This document shows, in pieces, positions 1 to 8,933 of a stretch of DNA of 64,000 nt. The notes beneath the pieces were generated by a model. It did not search any database and had not been told where the DNA came from. It saw nothing but the letters and a program-made list of their open reading frames with translations. The translations under genes and the position numbers were made by a program. The stretch is from Pararhizobium mangrovi (GTDB lineage: Bacteria; Pseudomonadota; Alphaproteobacteria; Rhizobiales; Rhizobiaceae): the NCBI RefSeq assembly GCF_006516965.1, contig NZ_VHLH01000007.1, positions 1 through 64,000 on the forward strand. The letters are read 5' to 3'. How positions within the stretch are numbered: the first letter of the stretch is position 1; the number at the start of each line of letters is the position of its first letter.

Positions 1-638
1 CGAAGTCGGACGCGCATGACGGCAAGATCCGCGGCTTCGTGCTCGAAAAGGGCATGAAGGGGCTTTCCGCGCCGAAGATCGAGGGCAAGCTCTCGCTGCG
101 CGCGTCGATCACCGGCGAGATCGTCATGGACGGGGTCGAGGTCGGCGAGGAGGCGCTGCTTCCGAACGTCGAGGGCCTGCGTGGGCCCTTCGGCTGCCTC
201 AACCGGGCGCGCTACGGCATCGCCTGGGGGACGATGGGTGCGGCGGAGTTCTGCTGGCACGCGGCGCGCAACTACGGGCTGGAGCGCAAGCAGTTCGACA
301 AGCCGCTCGCCGGGACGCAGCTCTTCCAGAAGAAGCTCGCCGACATGCAGACGGAGATCACGCTCGGCCTGCAGGCCGTGCTTCGGGTCGGTCGGCTGAT
401 GGATGAAGGCAGGATGGCGCCGGAGATGATCTCGCTGGTCAAGCGCAACAATTGCGGCAAGGCGCTCGAGATCGCCCGCGTCGCGCGCGACATGCACGGC
501 GGCAACGGCATCTCGGAGGAATACCAGATCATGCGCCACATGATGAACCTCGAGACCGTCAACACCTACGAAGGCACCCACGACGTCCACGCCCTCATCC
601 TCGGGCGCGCGCAGACCGGCATCCAGGCGTTCTTCTAA
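1..638 (+). CDS. gcdH: Glutaryl-CoA dehydrogenase, C-terminal part (cut by window start)
   Basis: The frame is open from base 3 to the stop at 636-638 and shows the last 211 or so residues of an acyl-CoA dehydrogenase. The block ending [17 protein letters not shown] carries the catalytic glutamate of this family, and [13 protein letters not shown] is the usual FAD/substrate loop. Wording throughout matches glutaryl-CoA dehydrogenases, which oxidise and decarboxylate glutaryl-CoA to crotonyl-CoA in lysine, tryptophan and benzoyl-CoA catabolism and pass electrons to ETF. The N-terminal domain lies outside the window. A GTG-initiated oxidoreductase follows 46 bases downstream, so the two may be co-transcribed. 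The family call is firm; substrate choice rests on sequence resemblance only. Confidence 0.9.
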   Translation, partial: KSDAHDGKIRGFVLEKGMKGLSAPKIEGKLSLRASITGEIVMDGVEVGEEALLPNVEGLRGPFGCLNRARYGIAWGTMGAAEFCWHAARNYGLERKQFDKPLAGTQLFQKKLADMQTEITLGLQAVLRVGRLMDEGRMAPEMISLVKRNNCGKALEIARVARDMHGGNGISEEYQIMRHMMNLETVNTYEGTHDVHALILGRAQTGIQAFF

Positions 639-684
639 GGAAGGCCGTTGCCGTAGGACCGATCGTTCGAGGGGGGTCAAGAAC

Positions 685-2256
685 GTGAGCGAGAGCCGAA
701 CCGACACCGTCATCATCGGCGCCGGCCACAACAGCCTGGTCTGCGCGCTTTATCTCCTGCGCGCCGGCCGGTCGGTGATAATCCTCGAAAAGGCCGGGGA
801 GCCGGGCGGAGCCGTCAAGACGAAGGATCTGACGGTGCCCGGTTTCCGGCACGACTGGGCCGCGTTGAACCTGACGAACTTCGTCAATTCGGCATTCTTC
901 GCGGATTTCGGCGACCGGCTGCGTGCGCGCGGCGCGGAGTTCGTGAAGGCCGACAATTGCTTTGCCTCGGTCTATGAAGACGGCACGTGGCTCGGTTTCG
1001 GCACGGATGCCGAGCGCAACGCGAAGGCGATCGCCGGCTTCTCCGAGGCCGACGCGCAGACCTGGAAAAGGTTGAGCGGAGATTTCTTCGCCAACGCCGC
1101 GATCATCGGCGGCCTGCTTTCCTCGCCGCTGACGCTTCGTTCGCTTTCTTCGCTCATTTACAAGGCCATGCGCACGCTCGGCCGGGGACCGGCGCTCGAT
1201 CTCGCCCGCTTCCTCGTCAGTTCCCCGCGCGACTGGCTGGAGCGCACCTTCGAATCCGAGAAGGTGCGCACGGCCCTGGCCCCTTGGGGCATGCATCTCG
1301 ACTATGCGCCGGACGTCGCCTCCGGCGCGATCTTTCCATATCTCGAGGCGTTCGGCGATCAGGCGGGCGGGATGACGCTCGGCAAGGGCGGCGCGGACAC
1401 GATCATCCGCGCGATGGTGGCGGAGATCGAAGCGCTCGGCGGTATCGTGCGCTGCGGCGTCGAGGTCACGCATATCCATCACGAGAACGGCGCTGCCAAG
1501 GCGGTCACGACGCGAGACGGCGAACGGATCGAGGCGGCGCGCTCGGTCGTTGCGAACGTGGCGCCTGGTGCGCTGGCGAGGATGACGGGCGAGACCGGCG
1601 AAACGCGCTACGATGCGGGTCTGAAGAGCTTCAAACACGCCCCGGGCACGCTGATGATCCATCTGGCGACGTCGCATCTGCCGGACTGGCGCGCGGGCGA
1701 AGACCTAAAGCGCTATGCCTACGTCACCATCGCGCCGGGCATGGATTCCATGGCACGCGCCTATCAGGAGCCGCTATCGGGCCTCCTTCCGCGTGATCCC
1801 GTCGTCGTGGTCGGCCAGCCGACGGCCATCGACACGAGCCGTGCACCGGAAGGCAAGCATACGCTCTGGCTTCAGGTGCGCATGGTGCCCGGCGAGATCC
1901 GCGGCGATGCGGCCGGCACCATCGAGGCGCGCGACTGGCAGGCGGCCGCCGCGCCGATGGCCGAACGCGTGCTCGAAAGCCTGGAGCGCCATGCGCCCGG
2001 CATCCGCGAACGCATTCTCGGCCAGCGCATCGTCACGCCGGCCGAACTGGAAGCCGACAACCCGAACCTCGTCGGCGGCGACCAGATCTGTGGCAGCCAT
2101 CACCTGGCGCAGCATTTCCTTTTCCGGCCGGTGCGCGGCTATTCGAACGGCAACACGCCGATCCGCAACCTCTACCATACCGGGGCCGCGGTCTGGCCGG
2201 GTGCCAGCACCGGGGCAGGGCCGGGCACGCTGCTCGGCCGCCGGCTGGCGCGCTGA
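685..2256 (+). CDS. Phytoene-desaturase-like FAD/NAD(P)-dependent oxidoreductase (copy 1)
   Basis: A 523-residue soluble flavoprotein of the CrtI/PYROXD2-like amine oxidase superfamily. The Rossmann dinucleotide-binding motif [17 protein letters not shown] lies at residues 9-25, followed by the conserved PGFRHDW segment. The C-terminal FAD loop is [16 protein letters not shown] is taken as the start because GAGGGGGGT lies a few bases upstream. No carotenoid biosynthesis genes are near, so a carotenoid role is unlikely; relatives are found in catabolic clusters and their substrates are mostly unknown. It lies between gcdH and a Dpp-type importer. A second member (25476-27128) shares the NLVGGD block and C-terminal FAD motif. 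The reaction is probably an FAD-linked oxidation or desaturation, but the substrate cannot be read from the sequence. Confidence 0.8.
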   Translation: MSESRTDTVIIGAGHNSLVCALYLLRAGRSVIILEKAGEPGGAVKTKDLTVPGFRHDWAALNLTNFVNSAFFADFGDRLRARGAEFVKADNCFASVYEDGTWLGFGTDAERNAKAIAGFSEADAQTWKRLSGDFFANAAIIGGLLSSPLTLRSLSSLIYKAMRTLGRGPALDLARFLVSSPRDWLERTFESEKVRTALAPWGMHLDYAPDVASGAIFPYLEAFGDQAGGMTLGKGGADTIIRAMVAEIEALGGIVRCGVEVTHIHHENGAAKAVTTRDGERIEAARSVVANVAPGALARMTGETGETRYDAGLKSFKHAPGTLMIHLATSHLPDWRAGEDLKRYAYVTIAPGMDSMARAYQEPLSGLLPRDPVVVVGQPTAIDTSRAPEGKHTLWLQVRMVPGEIRGDAAGTIEARDWQAAAAPMAERVLESLERHAPGIRERILGQRIVTPAELEADNPNLVGGDQICGSHHLAQHFLFRPVRGYSNGNTPIRNLYHTGAAVWPGASTGAGPGTLLGRRLAR

Positions 2257-2357
2257 ACCGGCCTCGGCCGCAACATCATGCCGCGGCGCGCATGCGCCGG
2301 CGCGAAAGGCACGACGCTCGTTTCCGGCATGCCGAGTGGAAAATTCCGTTTGCCCTC

Positions 2358-2408
2358 TTGGCAAAGTGCGGCGAACTCATTTTAATGCAAAATGCTTTAA
2401 CCTTAAAG
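2358..2408 (+). promoter_or_regulatory. Predicted sigma70 promoter with overlapping inverted repeats ahead of the Dpp-type operon
   Basis: TTGGCA (2358-2363) and TTTAAT (2381-2386) are separated by exactly 17 bases, each differing from consensus at one position. An imperfect palindrome TTAATGCA-AAA-TGCTTTAA covers 2382-2400, and a perfect repeat CTTTAA-CC-TTAAAG covers 2395-2408. The repeats overlie the -10 and predicted start site, as expected for a repressor site. The transcript would have a leader of about 150 bases before the binding-protein gene at 2542. The rest of the 285-base gap (2257-2541) shows no gene. Confidence 0.6.
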
Positions 2409-2541
2409 AAATTGGGAACGGCTCCACGGCCACAAGAACAAGGGACGCTGCCGGTCGTAGCAGGCGACAGGGCATAAGATCCCGGGCCAAGGAAGCCACC
2501 CCCGCGCCGAAACACGCACGGGCAAACTGGAGGCTTTCACG

Positions 2542-4080
2542 ATGAGCTCGACACGACGGGAATTTCTGCAGGTCGCCGGTGCCGGTGTGGCGCTCGCGAC
2601 CTTTCTGCGGGGCGGCAGCGCCTTCGCGGCGGACAGCGACACGGTGACGATCGCCTATAACGTCAACCTTCCGGCATGGGACCCGACGACCGGGCCCTCG
2701 GCGGTGAACCCGACGATCCAGGCGATCTATCGCAGCGTCTTCGACCAGTATATCGGCCAGGAGCCGAACCTCGAATTCGTACCGAACATCCTCACGGACT
2801 GGGGATGGAACGACGACAAGACGCGCGTGTGGATGACGGTGCGCGACGGGGTGAAGTGGCAGGACGGATCCGATCTCACGCCGGAAGACGTCGTGTGGTC
2901 GCTCAAGCGCGCCGGCGATCCCGACGGCGGCAACCCGATCCAGTTCGTCTGGTCGACGATCGGCGACTTCACGATCGACGGAAACCGGGTCGAGGCGAAG
3001 GTGAAGAGCTACGAGCCGACGCTCTTCAAGTGGATGGCGTTCCTGACGGGGTACGTCCTGCCCAAGGCCTATTACGAAAAGGTCGGTGCGCAGGGCTTCG
3101 AGAAGAAGCCGATCGGCAGCGGTCCGTACATGGTCGAGGAGTTCCAGTCGAACGGGTTCCTGCGGCTCAAGCGCAACCCGCACTACTGGGGCGACAAGCC
3201 CGCCTTCGAGACGGTCATCTTCAAGTTCGTCACCGATGCGACGAGCCGCGTGGCCGAGGTCGAGAGCGGCAGCTCGGACATCACCCTGCAGATCCCTTAC
3301 GAGGAATACGACCGGCTGACGTCCGGCGGCAAGTTCTCCGGCTCCTGCGAGCCGGTTTCCGACATCGGAATGATCTTCATCAACGACGTGAAGCCGCTGC
3401 TCGACAAGAACGTGCGGCTCGCCGCGACCTACGCGGTCGACAAGCAGGCGATCATCGACCGGCTCCTGCGCGGCTACGGCGTCGCCATCGACACGCTCGA
3501 AGCGCCGGAATACCTGGCCTACGATCCGTCGATCAAGGTGCCGCACGATCCGGAAAAGGCCAAGGAGCTTCTCGCCAAGAGCGGATTCTCGCCGGACAAT
3601 CCGGTCAAGGTCACCATCCAGACGACGCGCGGCTACATGCCTCGCGACTACGAGATGATCCAGGCGATCGCCGGCATGTGGAGCAAGGTCGGCATCGAGG
3701 CGAACATCGAGGTCTACGAGATCGCCAAGCACTACGAGCTGCGCGCTGCCGACAAGCTCGCCCCCTTCGCCTTCTACAACTGGGGCAACGCGATCGCCGA
3801 TCCGGCGACCTCGACGGGCTTTGCGATGTTCGGGCCTTCGCCCCATTCCGTCTGGGACACGGACGATCTCGACCAGAAGATCGCACCGCTGTGGAACGAG
3901 AAGGACGAGAAGAAGCGCATCGCCGGCTGGAAGGACGTCGATCGCTACATCGCCGAGCAGGGATACGTGCTGCCGCTCCTGCAGTACGCCCAGCCGATCG
4001 TCTATCGGAAGGGCCTGAAGGTCACGCCGAACAAGTCGGAAGCGCTGGAAGCGAAACTGATCGACAGGACCGTCGATTGA
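2542..4080 (+). CDS. Dpp/Opp-type ABC transporter substrate-binding protein, Tat-exported
   Basis: A 512-residue periplasmic solute-binding protein of family 5 (peptide/nickel/opine type). It begins with a twin-arginine signal, TRREFLQ, then a hydrophobic stretch and SAFA/ADS as the likely cleavage site, so it is probably folded before export. The ATG follows CTGGAGG at good spacing. The mature protein shows the usual family pattern: LTDWGWNDDKT, VRDGVKWQDGSDLTPEDVVWSLKR and GSGPYMVEEF. It captures the ligand for the two permeases and two ATPases immediately downstream. The ligand cannot be assigned; family 5 proteins bind peptides, opines, glutathione, sugars or metals. Tat rather than Sec export is less usual for this family. 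Confidence 0.9.
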   Translation: MSSTRREFLQVAGAGVALATFLRGGSAFAADSDTVTIAYNVNLPAWDPTTGPSAVNPTIQAIYRSVFDQYIGQEPNLEFVPNILTDWGWNDDKTRVWMTVRDGVKWQDGSDLTPEDVVWSLKRAGDPDGGNPIQFVWSTIGDFTIDGNRVEAKVKSYEPTLFKWMAFLTGYVLPKAYYEKVGAQGFEKKPIGSGPYMVEEFQSNGFLRLKRNPHYWGDKPAFETVIFKFVTDATSRVAEVESGSSDITLQIPYEEYDRLTSGGKFSGSCEPVSDIGMIFINDVKPLLDKNVRLAATYAVDKQAIIDRLLRGYGVAIDTLEAPEYLAYDPSIKVPHDPEKAKELLAKSGFSPDNPVKVTIQTTRGYMPRDYEMIQAIAGMWSKVGIEANIEVYEIAKHYELRAADKLAPFAFYNWGNAIADPATSTGFAMFGPSPHSVWDTDDLDQKIAPLWNEKDEKKRIAGWKDVDRYIAEQGYVLPLLQYAQPIVYRKGLKVTPNKSEALEAKLIDRTVD

Positions 4081-4095
4081 CGATCGACACGAGGC

Positions 4096-4113
4096 CGGCG
4101 GCCGTAGCCGCCG
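4096..4113 (+). other. Stem-loop between binding-protein and permease genes
   Basis: CGGCGGC-CGTA-GCCGCCG forms a perfect 7-bp stem with a 4-base loop in the short gap after the binding-protein stop. It ends five bases before the permease ATG. It could stabilise the 3' end of the upstream message or lower permease translation. No U-tract follows, so it is not a classical terminator. Confidence 0.6.
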
Positions 4114-4117
4114 ATTG

Positions 4118-5131
4118 ATGCTCATGCGCCCACTCGTCGCCCTGAAGACCGCGATCACGGCTGCCTTCACGCTTTTCGGCGTCGCGGTCGTGACGTTCTT
4201 CCTGCTTCGCATCGTGCCCGGCAACCCGATCGCCATGATGATCGCGCCGGGTGCGAGCGAAGCGGATATCGCGCGCCTGAAGGCCGATTACGGGCTCGAC
4301 CGGAGCATTCCGGTCCAGTTCTGGATCTGGTTGAAGAACGCCGTTCGTGGCGATTTCGGAACGTCGATCTCGACGCATCGCAACGTTCTGGGACTGATCG
4401 CCGAGCGGCTGCCGGCCACGATCGAACTGACGCTGCTCGCCCTTGTCATCGCGCTTGCGCTCGGGATCGGTGCCGCCGTGCTTTCGATGCTGTCGCGAAG
4501 GCGCTGGCCGGGGTCGGTGGTCGACAACGTCAACGGGCTTCTGCTCGCCGTGCCGGACTTCGTCTGGGCGCTCGCCTTCGTCCTCCTTTTCGGCGTCGCG
4601 TTTCCGATCCTGCCGATATCGGGACGCGTCGATCCGCGCCTTTCATACGATTTCGCGACCGGCTTCACGCTTCTGGAAAGCATTCTGCGCCTGCGTTTCG
4701 ATATCGCGGCGAACGTGCTTTCCCACATGCTCATGCCGGCTCTCGCACTGGCTTTGCCGCTTGCCGCCGTCATCCTGCGCGTGCTGAAGGCCGCACTCGA
4801 GACGGAGACCGGCCAGGACTACGCGGTGCTCGCGCGCATCCGCGGCATGTCGCGGCTTCGCATCGTCGTGCAGGAGGCGCTGCGCAACGCCATGATCCCG
4901 ACTCTGGCGCTCACCGGCGTGCAGTTCACCTTCATGTTCGGCGGCACGGTCATCGTCGAGCGCATCTTCGGCTATCCCGGTATCGGCAATCTGGCGATCG
5001 ACGCGATCGTCAATCGCGACCTGCCGCTGATCCAGGGATTGATCCTGACCTTCGGCCTGATCTTCATCGTCATCAATCTTCTTGTGGAAGCATCCTTCGC
5101 GCTGCTTAATCCGAGGCTGCGGCATGGCTGA
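4118..5131 (+). CDS. ABC transporter permease, DppB type
   Basis: An inner-membrane permease of about 337 residues with the standard DppB architecture. An N-terminal membrane segment (AAFTLFGVAVVTFFLLRIVPGN) is followed by a periplasmic domain and a core of five further segments. The family signature LPATIELTLLALVIALALGIG is present. The cytoplasmic coupling loop is EALRNAMIPTLALTG. The start is ambiguous: TTG 4115, ATG 4118 and ATG 4124 are in frame and close together, and 4118 was taken as the first ATG. It overlaps the next permease gene by 8 bases, indicating translational coupling, and pairs with that protein as the heterodimeric channel. Confidence 0.9.
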   Translation: MLMRPLVALKTAITAAFTLFGVAVVTFFLLRIVPGNPIAMMIAPGASEADIARLKADYGLDRSIPVQFWIWLKNAVRGDFGTSISTHRNVLGLIAERLPATIELTLLALVIALALGIGAAVLSMLSRRRWPGSVVDNVNGLLLAVPDFVWALAFVLLFGVAFPILPISGRVDPRLSYDFATGFTLLESILRLRFDIAANVLSHMLMPALALALPLAAVILRVLKAALETETGQDYAVLARIRGMSRLRIVVQEALRNAMIPTLALTGVQFTFMFGGTVIVERIFGYPGIGNLAIDAIVNRDLPLIQGLILTFGLIFIVINLLVEASFALLNPRLRHG

Positions 5132-6041
5132 TCCGGCGATGGAAGGGGCGCATCCGGCAACGACACCGGTACGGGGCGAGACGCGCCGACGCCTCGCGCG
5201 ACTGCCTGCCATGGTGGCGGAGGAACCGCGCGTGCTCGTGGCCGGCGGCTTCGTCCTGCTTCTCGTTCTCGTGGCGATCTTCGCCGGCTGGATCGCCCCG
5301 CACGACCCGCAGGCGCAGGACCTGATGCTGAACACCCTGCCACCGGCATGGAACCCGCGGGCCGAACCCGGCTATCTGCTCGGTACCGACAGCCTTGGGC
5401 GGGACGTGCTCTCGCGCATGATCTACGGTTCGCGCGTCGCGATCACCGTCGCCTTCGTCGCGGCGATCGGGGCCGGCCTCATCGGCACCGTGCTCGGGCT
5501 CGTCTCGGGCTTTTTCGGCGGCTTCGCCGATGCCGCCGTCTCGCGGCTCGTCGACATCTGGATGGCGTTTCCGCCGGTGCTTCTGTCGATCCTGCTGGTC
5601 GCCGTGCTGGGCGCCAGCCTGTCGTCGGTCATCATCGCCATCGTGGTCATCGACTGGACGCGGTTTTGCCGCGTCGTCCGGTCGGAGGTCGTGCAGCAGA
5701 AGAACCTCGACTATGTCGACGCGGCCGTGACGCTCGGCGCCACGCGCGGGCGCATCCTCTGGCGCGAGGTGGTGCCCAATGTCGTACCCGTCGTCCTCGT
5801 GCTCCTCAGCCTCGAAATGGGCATCGCCGTCATCGTCGAGGCGGTGCTTTCCTTCGTCGGGCTTTCCGTCGCCTCCGGCCTGCCGACATGGGGCGGCATG
5901 ATCGCCGACGGGCGGCAGATCATCTATCAGGCCTGGTGGGTCTTCGCCTTCCCGCTCTGCCTGCTCTTCCTGACGGTGCTCGCCTTCAACCAGCTCGGCA
6001 ACGGTCTGCGCCGGCTGATCGATCCGTTGAGCCGTCGATGA
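5124..6041 (+). CDS. ABC transporter permease, DppC type
   Basis: A permease of 305 residues with one N-terminal membrane segment (VAGGFVLLLVLVAIFAGWIA). It is followed by the DppC hallmark HDPQAQDL, the LGTDSLGRDVLSRMIYGSRV motif and a five-helix core. ATG 5124 was chosen because it lies inside the upstream stop region, giving an 8-base overlap, and because homologues begin with a short cytoplasmic tail like this one. It forms the translocation pore with the DppB-type protein. Its stop overlaps the ATG of the first ATPase gene (ATGA). Confidence 0.9.
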   Translation: MADPAMEGAHPATTPVRGETRRRLARLPAMVAEEPRVLVAGGFVLLLVLVAIFAGWIAPHDPQAQDLMLNTLPPAWNPRAEPGYLLGTDSLGRDVLSRMIYGSRVAITVAFVAAIGAGLIGTVLGLVSGFFGGFADAAVSRLVDIWMAFPPVLLSILLVAVLGASLSSVIIAIVVIDWTRFCRVVRSEVVQQKNLDYVDAAVTLGATRGRILWREVVPNVVPVVLVLLSLEMGIAVIVEAVLSFVGLSVASGLPTWGGMIADGRQIIYQAWWVFAFPLCLLFLTVLAFNQLGNGLRRLIDPLSRR

Positions 6042-6916
6042 GCGTTCCGCTTCTCGAAATACGCGGTCTCGAGGCCGCACTCGTCCGGCCGCCACACGCG
6101 CCGCTGCTGCGCGGCGTCGATCTCACGCTCGATCCCGGCCAGGTCCACGGGCTCGTCGGCGAGAGCGGTGCGGGCAAGTCGACCGTCGGCAAGGCGATCC
6201 TCGGCATCCTGCCGAAGGCGATCGCCGTCACCGGCGGCACCATCCGCTTTGCGGGAGAAGATCTCCTGAAGATGCGGCCCTCGCGGTTCTTCTCTCTCCT
6301 CGGGCGCGACATCGCCCTGATCCCGCAGGATCCGATGAGCGCGCTGAACCCCGCCCGGCGGGTCGGCGCGCAGATCGCCGACGGGCTGCGCCTGAGGCGT
6401 GGGATGCGGGGCGCCAAACTGCGCGAGAAGGTCCTTTCCCTCCTGACCGAGGTGCAGATCGCCGATCCGGAAGCCGTCATCGCGCGCTACCCGCACGAAC
6501 TGTCCGGCGGCATGCGTCAGCGCGTGCTGATCGCCGCCGCCTTCGCCGTCGATCCGAAGCTCGTTATCGCCGATGAACCGACGACGGCCCTCGACGTCAC
6601 GGTCCAGAAGGAGGTTCTCCGCCTCATCCGGCGCATGCAGGCCCGCCACGGCACCGGCGTCGTCTTCGTCACGCACGATCTCGGTGTCGTCGCGCAGCTC
6701 TGCGACCAGGTCACCGTGCTCTTCGAAGGGCGCGTGGTGGAGCAGGGGGCGACCGCCGCGGTGCTCGCCCAGCCGGCACATGCCTATACGCGCGCGCTGA
6801 TCGAGGCGAGCCCGCGCCACGACCGGCCGGACAGCGGTATGCGCCCGATCCCCGAACACATCATCACCGCCCTCAAGGCCGAGCGCGTGCATGGCGGGGA
6901 GGCTGCCGATGGCTGA
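6038..6916 (+). CDS. ABC transporter ATP-binding protein, DppD type, short form
   Basis: A cytoplasmic ATPase of 292 residues: Walker A GESGAGKST (41-49), signature LSGGMRQR (155-162), Walker B LVIADE, then PTTALDVTVQ and the switch histidine in VFVTHDLG. The LSGGMRQR variant is typical of the DppD partner. Most DppD proteins run to about 330 residues and end with a cysteine-bearing oligopeptide domain; here the protein stops soon after the RALIEASPRHDRP region and has no such cysteines. It starts on an ATGA overlap with the DppC-type gene and overlaps the next ATPase gene by 8 bases. Confidence 0.9.
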   Translation: MSVPLLEIRGLEAALVRPPHAPLLRGVDLTLDPGQVHGLVGESGAGKSTVGKAILGILPKAIAVTGGTIRFAGEDLLKMRPSRFFSLLGRDIALIPQDPMSALNPARRVGAQIADGLRLRRGMRGAKLREKVLSLLTEVQIADPEAVIARYPHELSGGMRQRVLIAAAFAVDPKLVIADEPTTALDVTVQKEVLRLIRRMQARHGTGVVFVTHDLGVVAQLCDQVTVLFEGRVVEQGATAAVLAQPAHAYTRALIEASPRHDRPDSGMRPIPEHIITALKAERVHGGEAADG

Positions 6917-7769
6917 AGCACCGGGCGAGGCGATCGTCGAGGCGAAGGACCTCGAACTCGAACTGCCGGACATGAACGCGCGGGTCCTTTTCGGACGTCG
7001 ACCGCGCGTGCGGGTTCTGCATCCGGTTTCGCTGAGCGTGCGCCGCGGCGAGATCCTCGGGATCGTCGGCGAGTCGGGAAGCGGCAAGACCTCGCTCGGC
7101 CGGGCGCTGCTGCGCCTTCATGAGCCGACCGGCGGCAAGCTCACCTTCGAAGGGCGAGACATCACCCATCTGGACGAGGCACGGCTGCGCCCGTTGCGCG
7201 CGCGCATGCAGTTCATCTTCCAGGATCCGCAATCCTCTCTCAATCCGCGCCGCCGGGTCGCGGCGAGCCTCGAAGCGGCGCTCGCGCTGCGCGCCGGTCG
7301 TCTCGACCGGAAGGAACGCCGGCGCGAGCTGGAGGTAGTCGCCGAACAGGTCGGACTGCCGACGCCGCTTCTCGACCGCTACCCGCACGAACTTTCGGGA
7401 GGCCAGCGTCAGCGGGTCGGCATCGCGCGCGCCGTCATCACGCGGCCGCACTTCGTGCTTGCCGACGAAATCGTCTCGGGCCTCGACGTTTCCACGCAGG
7501 CGCAGGTCCTCGTTCTCCTGAAGCGGCTCGCCGGCGAACTCGGGCTGGCGCTCGTCTTCATCAGCCACGACCTCTCCGTCATCCGCAATTTTTGCGATCG
7601 CGTCTGCGTGATGCGTGCCGGCCGCATCGTCGAATCCGGCACGTGCGGCGCACTCTTCGAGGCGCCTCGGACGGACTATACGCGAACGCTCCTCGACGCG
7701 ATCCCGCTGCCTTCGCCGCAGCCGGGATGGCTCGACGGCGCGCCCGACACGGCCGCCTGCCGATCATGA
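6909..7769 (+). CDS. ABC transporter ATP-binding protein, DppF type
   Basis: A 286-residue ATPase: Walker A GESGSGKT (54-61), Q-loop FIFQDPQSSLNPR, signature LSGGQRQR (162-169), Walker B FVLADE (182-187) and VFISHDLS. ATG 6909 is preferred over the in-frame ATG 6891 because GGGGAGG lies seven bases upstream of it. The segment after Walker B reads DEIVSGLDVS, whereas relatives usually have DEPTSALDVS; the catalytic glutamate is intact. Like its partner it lacks the C-terminal cysteine-rich oligopeptide extension. It powers the importer encoded from 2542 onward. Confidence 0.9.
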   Translation: MAEAPGEAIVEAKDLELELPDMNARVLFGRRPRVRVLHPVSLSVRRGEILGIVGESGSGKTSLGRALLRLHEPTGGKLTFEGRDITHLDEARLRPLRARMQFIFQDPQSSLNPRRRVAASLEAALALRAGRLDRKERRRELEVVAEQVGLPTPLLDRYPHELSGGQRQRVGIARAVITRPHFVLADEIVSGLDVSTQAQVLVLLKRLAGELGLALVFISHDLSVIRNFCDRVCVMRAGRIVESGTCGALFEAPRTDYTRTLLDAIPLPSPQPGWLDGAPDTAACRS

Positions 7770-7935
7770 ACGGCGAGACGATCATACGCTCGTCGTCGCC
7801 GATACACCGACGCCGCCCGAACGCGGCGCCTTCGACCGCCTGCCGGCTTCGGTCCGGTCGGTCCCACCCATCCGATCGAGCGAGGGCCGCGATGGCATCG
7901 CTCTTCCTGTCCAACTGAAAAACGGAGAACTGCAT

Positions 7936-8916
7936 ATGCGAATTATCGGCAAGCTTTTCGTCTCCTCCGCGCTTCTCGCGCTCACGGTTTCGCCCGGCCT
8001 GGCAAAGGAGACGACGATCAACGCCGTCCATTTCACGCCGGCCCAGAACACCTACGCGCAGAGCTTTCTCAAGTTCGTCGACGAGGTGAATAAGGCCGGC
8101 AAGGGCGTCGTGAAGATCAACGTACGTGGCGGACCGGAAGTTCTCCCCCCCGACCAGCAGGGCGAGGCACAGAAGAACGGCCTCATCGACATGCTGAATA
8201 CGCCGGCCGGTCTCTACCTGAACCTGGTGCCCGAAGGCGAGGCGTTCTCCGCCTCGACGAAATCGCCCGAGGAAGTGCGTGAGAACGGCGGCTGGGATCT
8301 CATGCAGAAGATCTACGCGAAGAAGGGCAATGCGCATCTCCTCGCCCATATCGATGCCGGTGCCGGCTTTCATATCTTCACCGTCGACCAGCCGAAGAAG
8401 ACCGACGACGGCGGCATCGACTGGAGCAAGCTGAAGATCCGCTCCTCGCCGCTCTACCGTACGTTCCTGGAAAACCTCGGCGCGACGGTCATCGTCCAGT
8501 CGCCGGGCGAGATCTACACGTCGCTGGAACGCGGGGTCGTCAACGCCAACGCCTATACCATCCTCGGCTACCAGTCCTTCGGCTGGGACAAGTTCACGAA
8601 GTATCGCGTCGATCCGTCGTTCTTCCAGACCGACGTCCTGATCTCGATGAACAAGGACAAGTGGGACAGCTTGTCGCCGGAGGCGCAGAAGATCCTGACC
8701 GACACGGCAAAGTCCTTCGAGAAGGAAAGCGCCGAAGCGGTCGAGAAGGACACCAAGGAGCAGGCGCAGCAGATGATCGACGCCGGCCAGAAGATCGTGA
8801 CCCTTTCCGGCAAGGGCAAGGACGAGTTCCTTTCCAAGGCGTCGAAGGCGAGCTGGCAGCGCATGGAGTCGCGTGATCCGACCTACATCTCCGAACTGCG
8901 CAAGCACTTCCAGTAG
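7936..8916 (+). CDS. dctP: TRAP transporter solute-binding protein, DctP family
   Basis: A 326-residue periplasmic binding protein. Residues 1-23 form a Sec signal peptide (hydrophobic SSALLALTV, cleavage near GLA/KE). The mature chain shows the DctP fold pattern, including the IRSSPLYRTFLENLGATVI strand with its conserved arginine and the SLERGVVNA motif. DctP proteins bind organic acids and pass them to DctQM, using the sodium gradient rather than ATP. ATG 7936 was chosen because it begins the signal peptide and follows CGGAGAA. The 166-base gap upstream (7770-7935) shows no gene. The ligand is unknown, though an organic or keto acid is most common for this family. Confidence 0.9.
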   Translation: MRIIGKLFVSSALLALTVSPGLAKETTINAVHFTPAQNTYAQSFLKFVDEVNKAGKGVVKINVRGGPEVLPPDQQGEAQKNGLIDMLNTPAGLYLNLVPEGEAFSASTKSPEEVRENGGWDLMQKIYAKKGNAHLLAHIDAGAGFHIFTVDQPKKTDDGGIDWSKLKIRSSPLYRTFLENLGATVIVQSPGEIYTSLERGVVNANAYTILGYQSFGWDKFTKYRVDPSFFQTDVLISMNKDKWDSLSPEAQKILTDTAKSFEKESAEAVEKDTKEQAQQMIDAGQKIVTLSGKGKDEFLSKASKASWQRMESRDPTYISELRKHFQ

Positions 8917-8933
8917 GCCGTAGCTGAAGCCAT

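Noticed and set aside
685-2256. Carotenoid phytoene desaturase
   Set aside because: The fold is CrtI-like, but no crtB, crtE or other carotenoid gene is nearby, and similar proteins are common in catabolic clusters.
7592-7918. A small plus-strand frame of 108 residues before dctP
   Set aside because: It overlaps the end of the DppF-type ATPase gene in another frame, is arginine- and serine-rich and lacks a ribosome-binding site.
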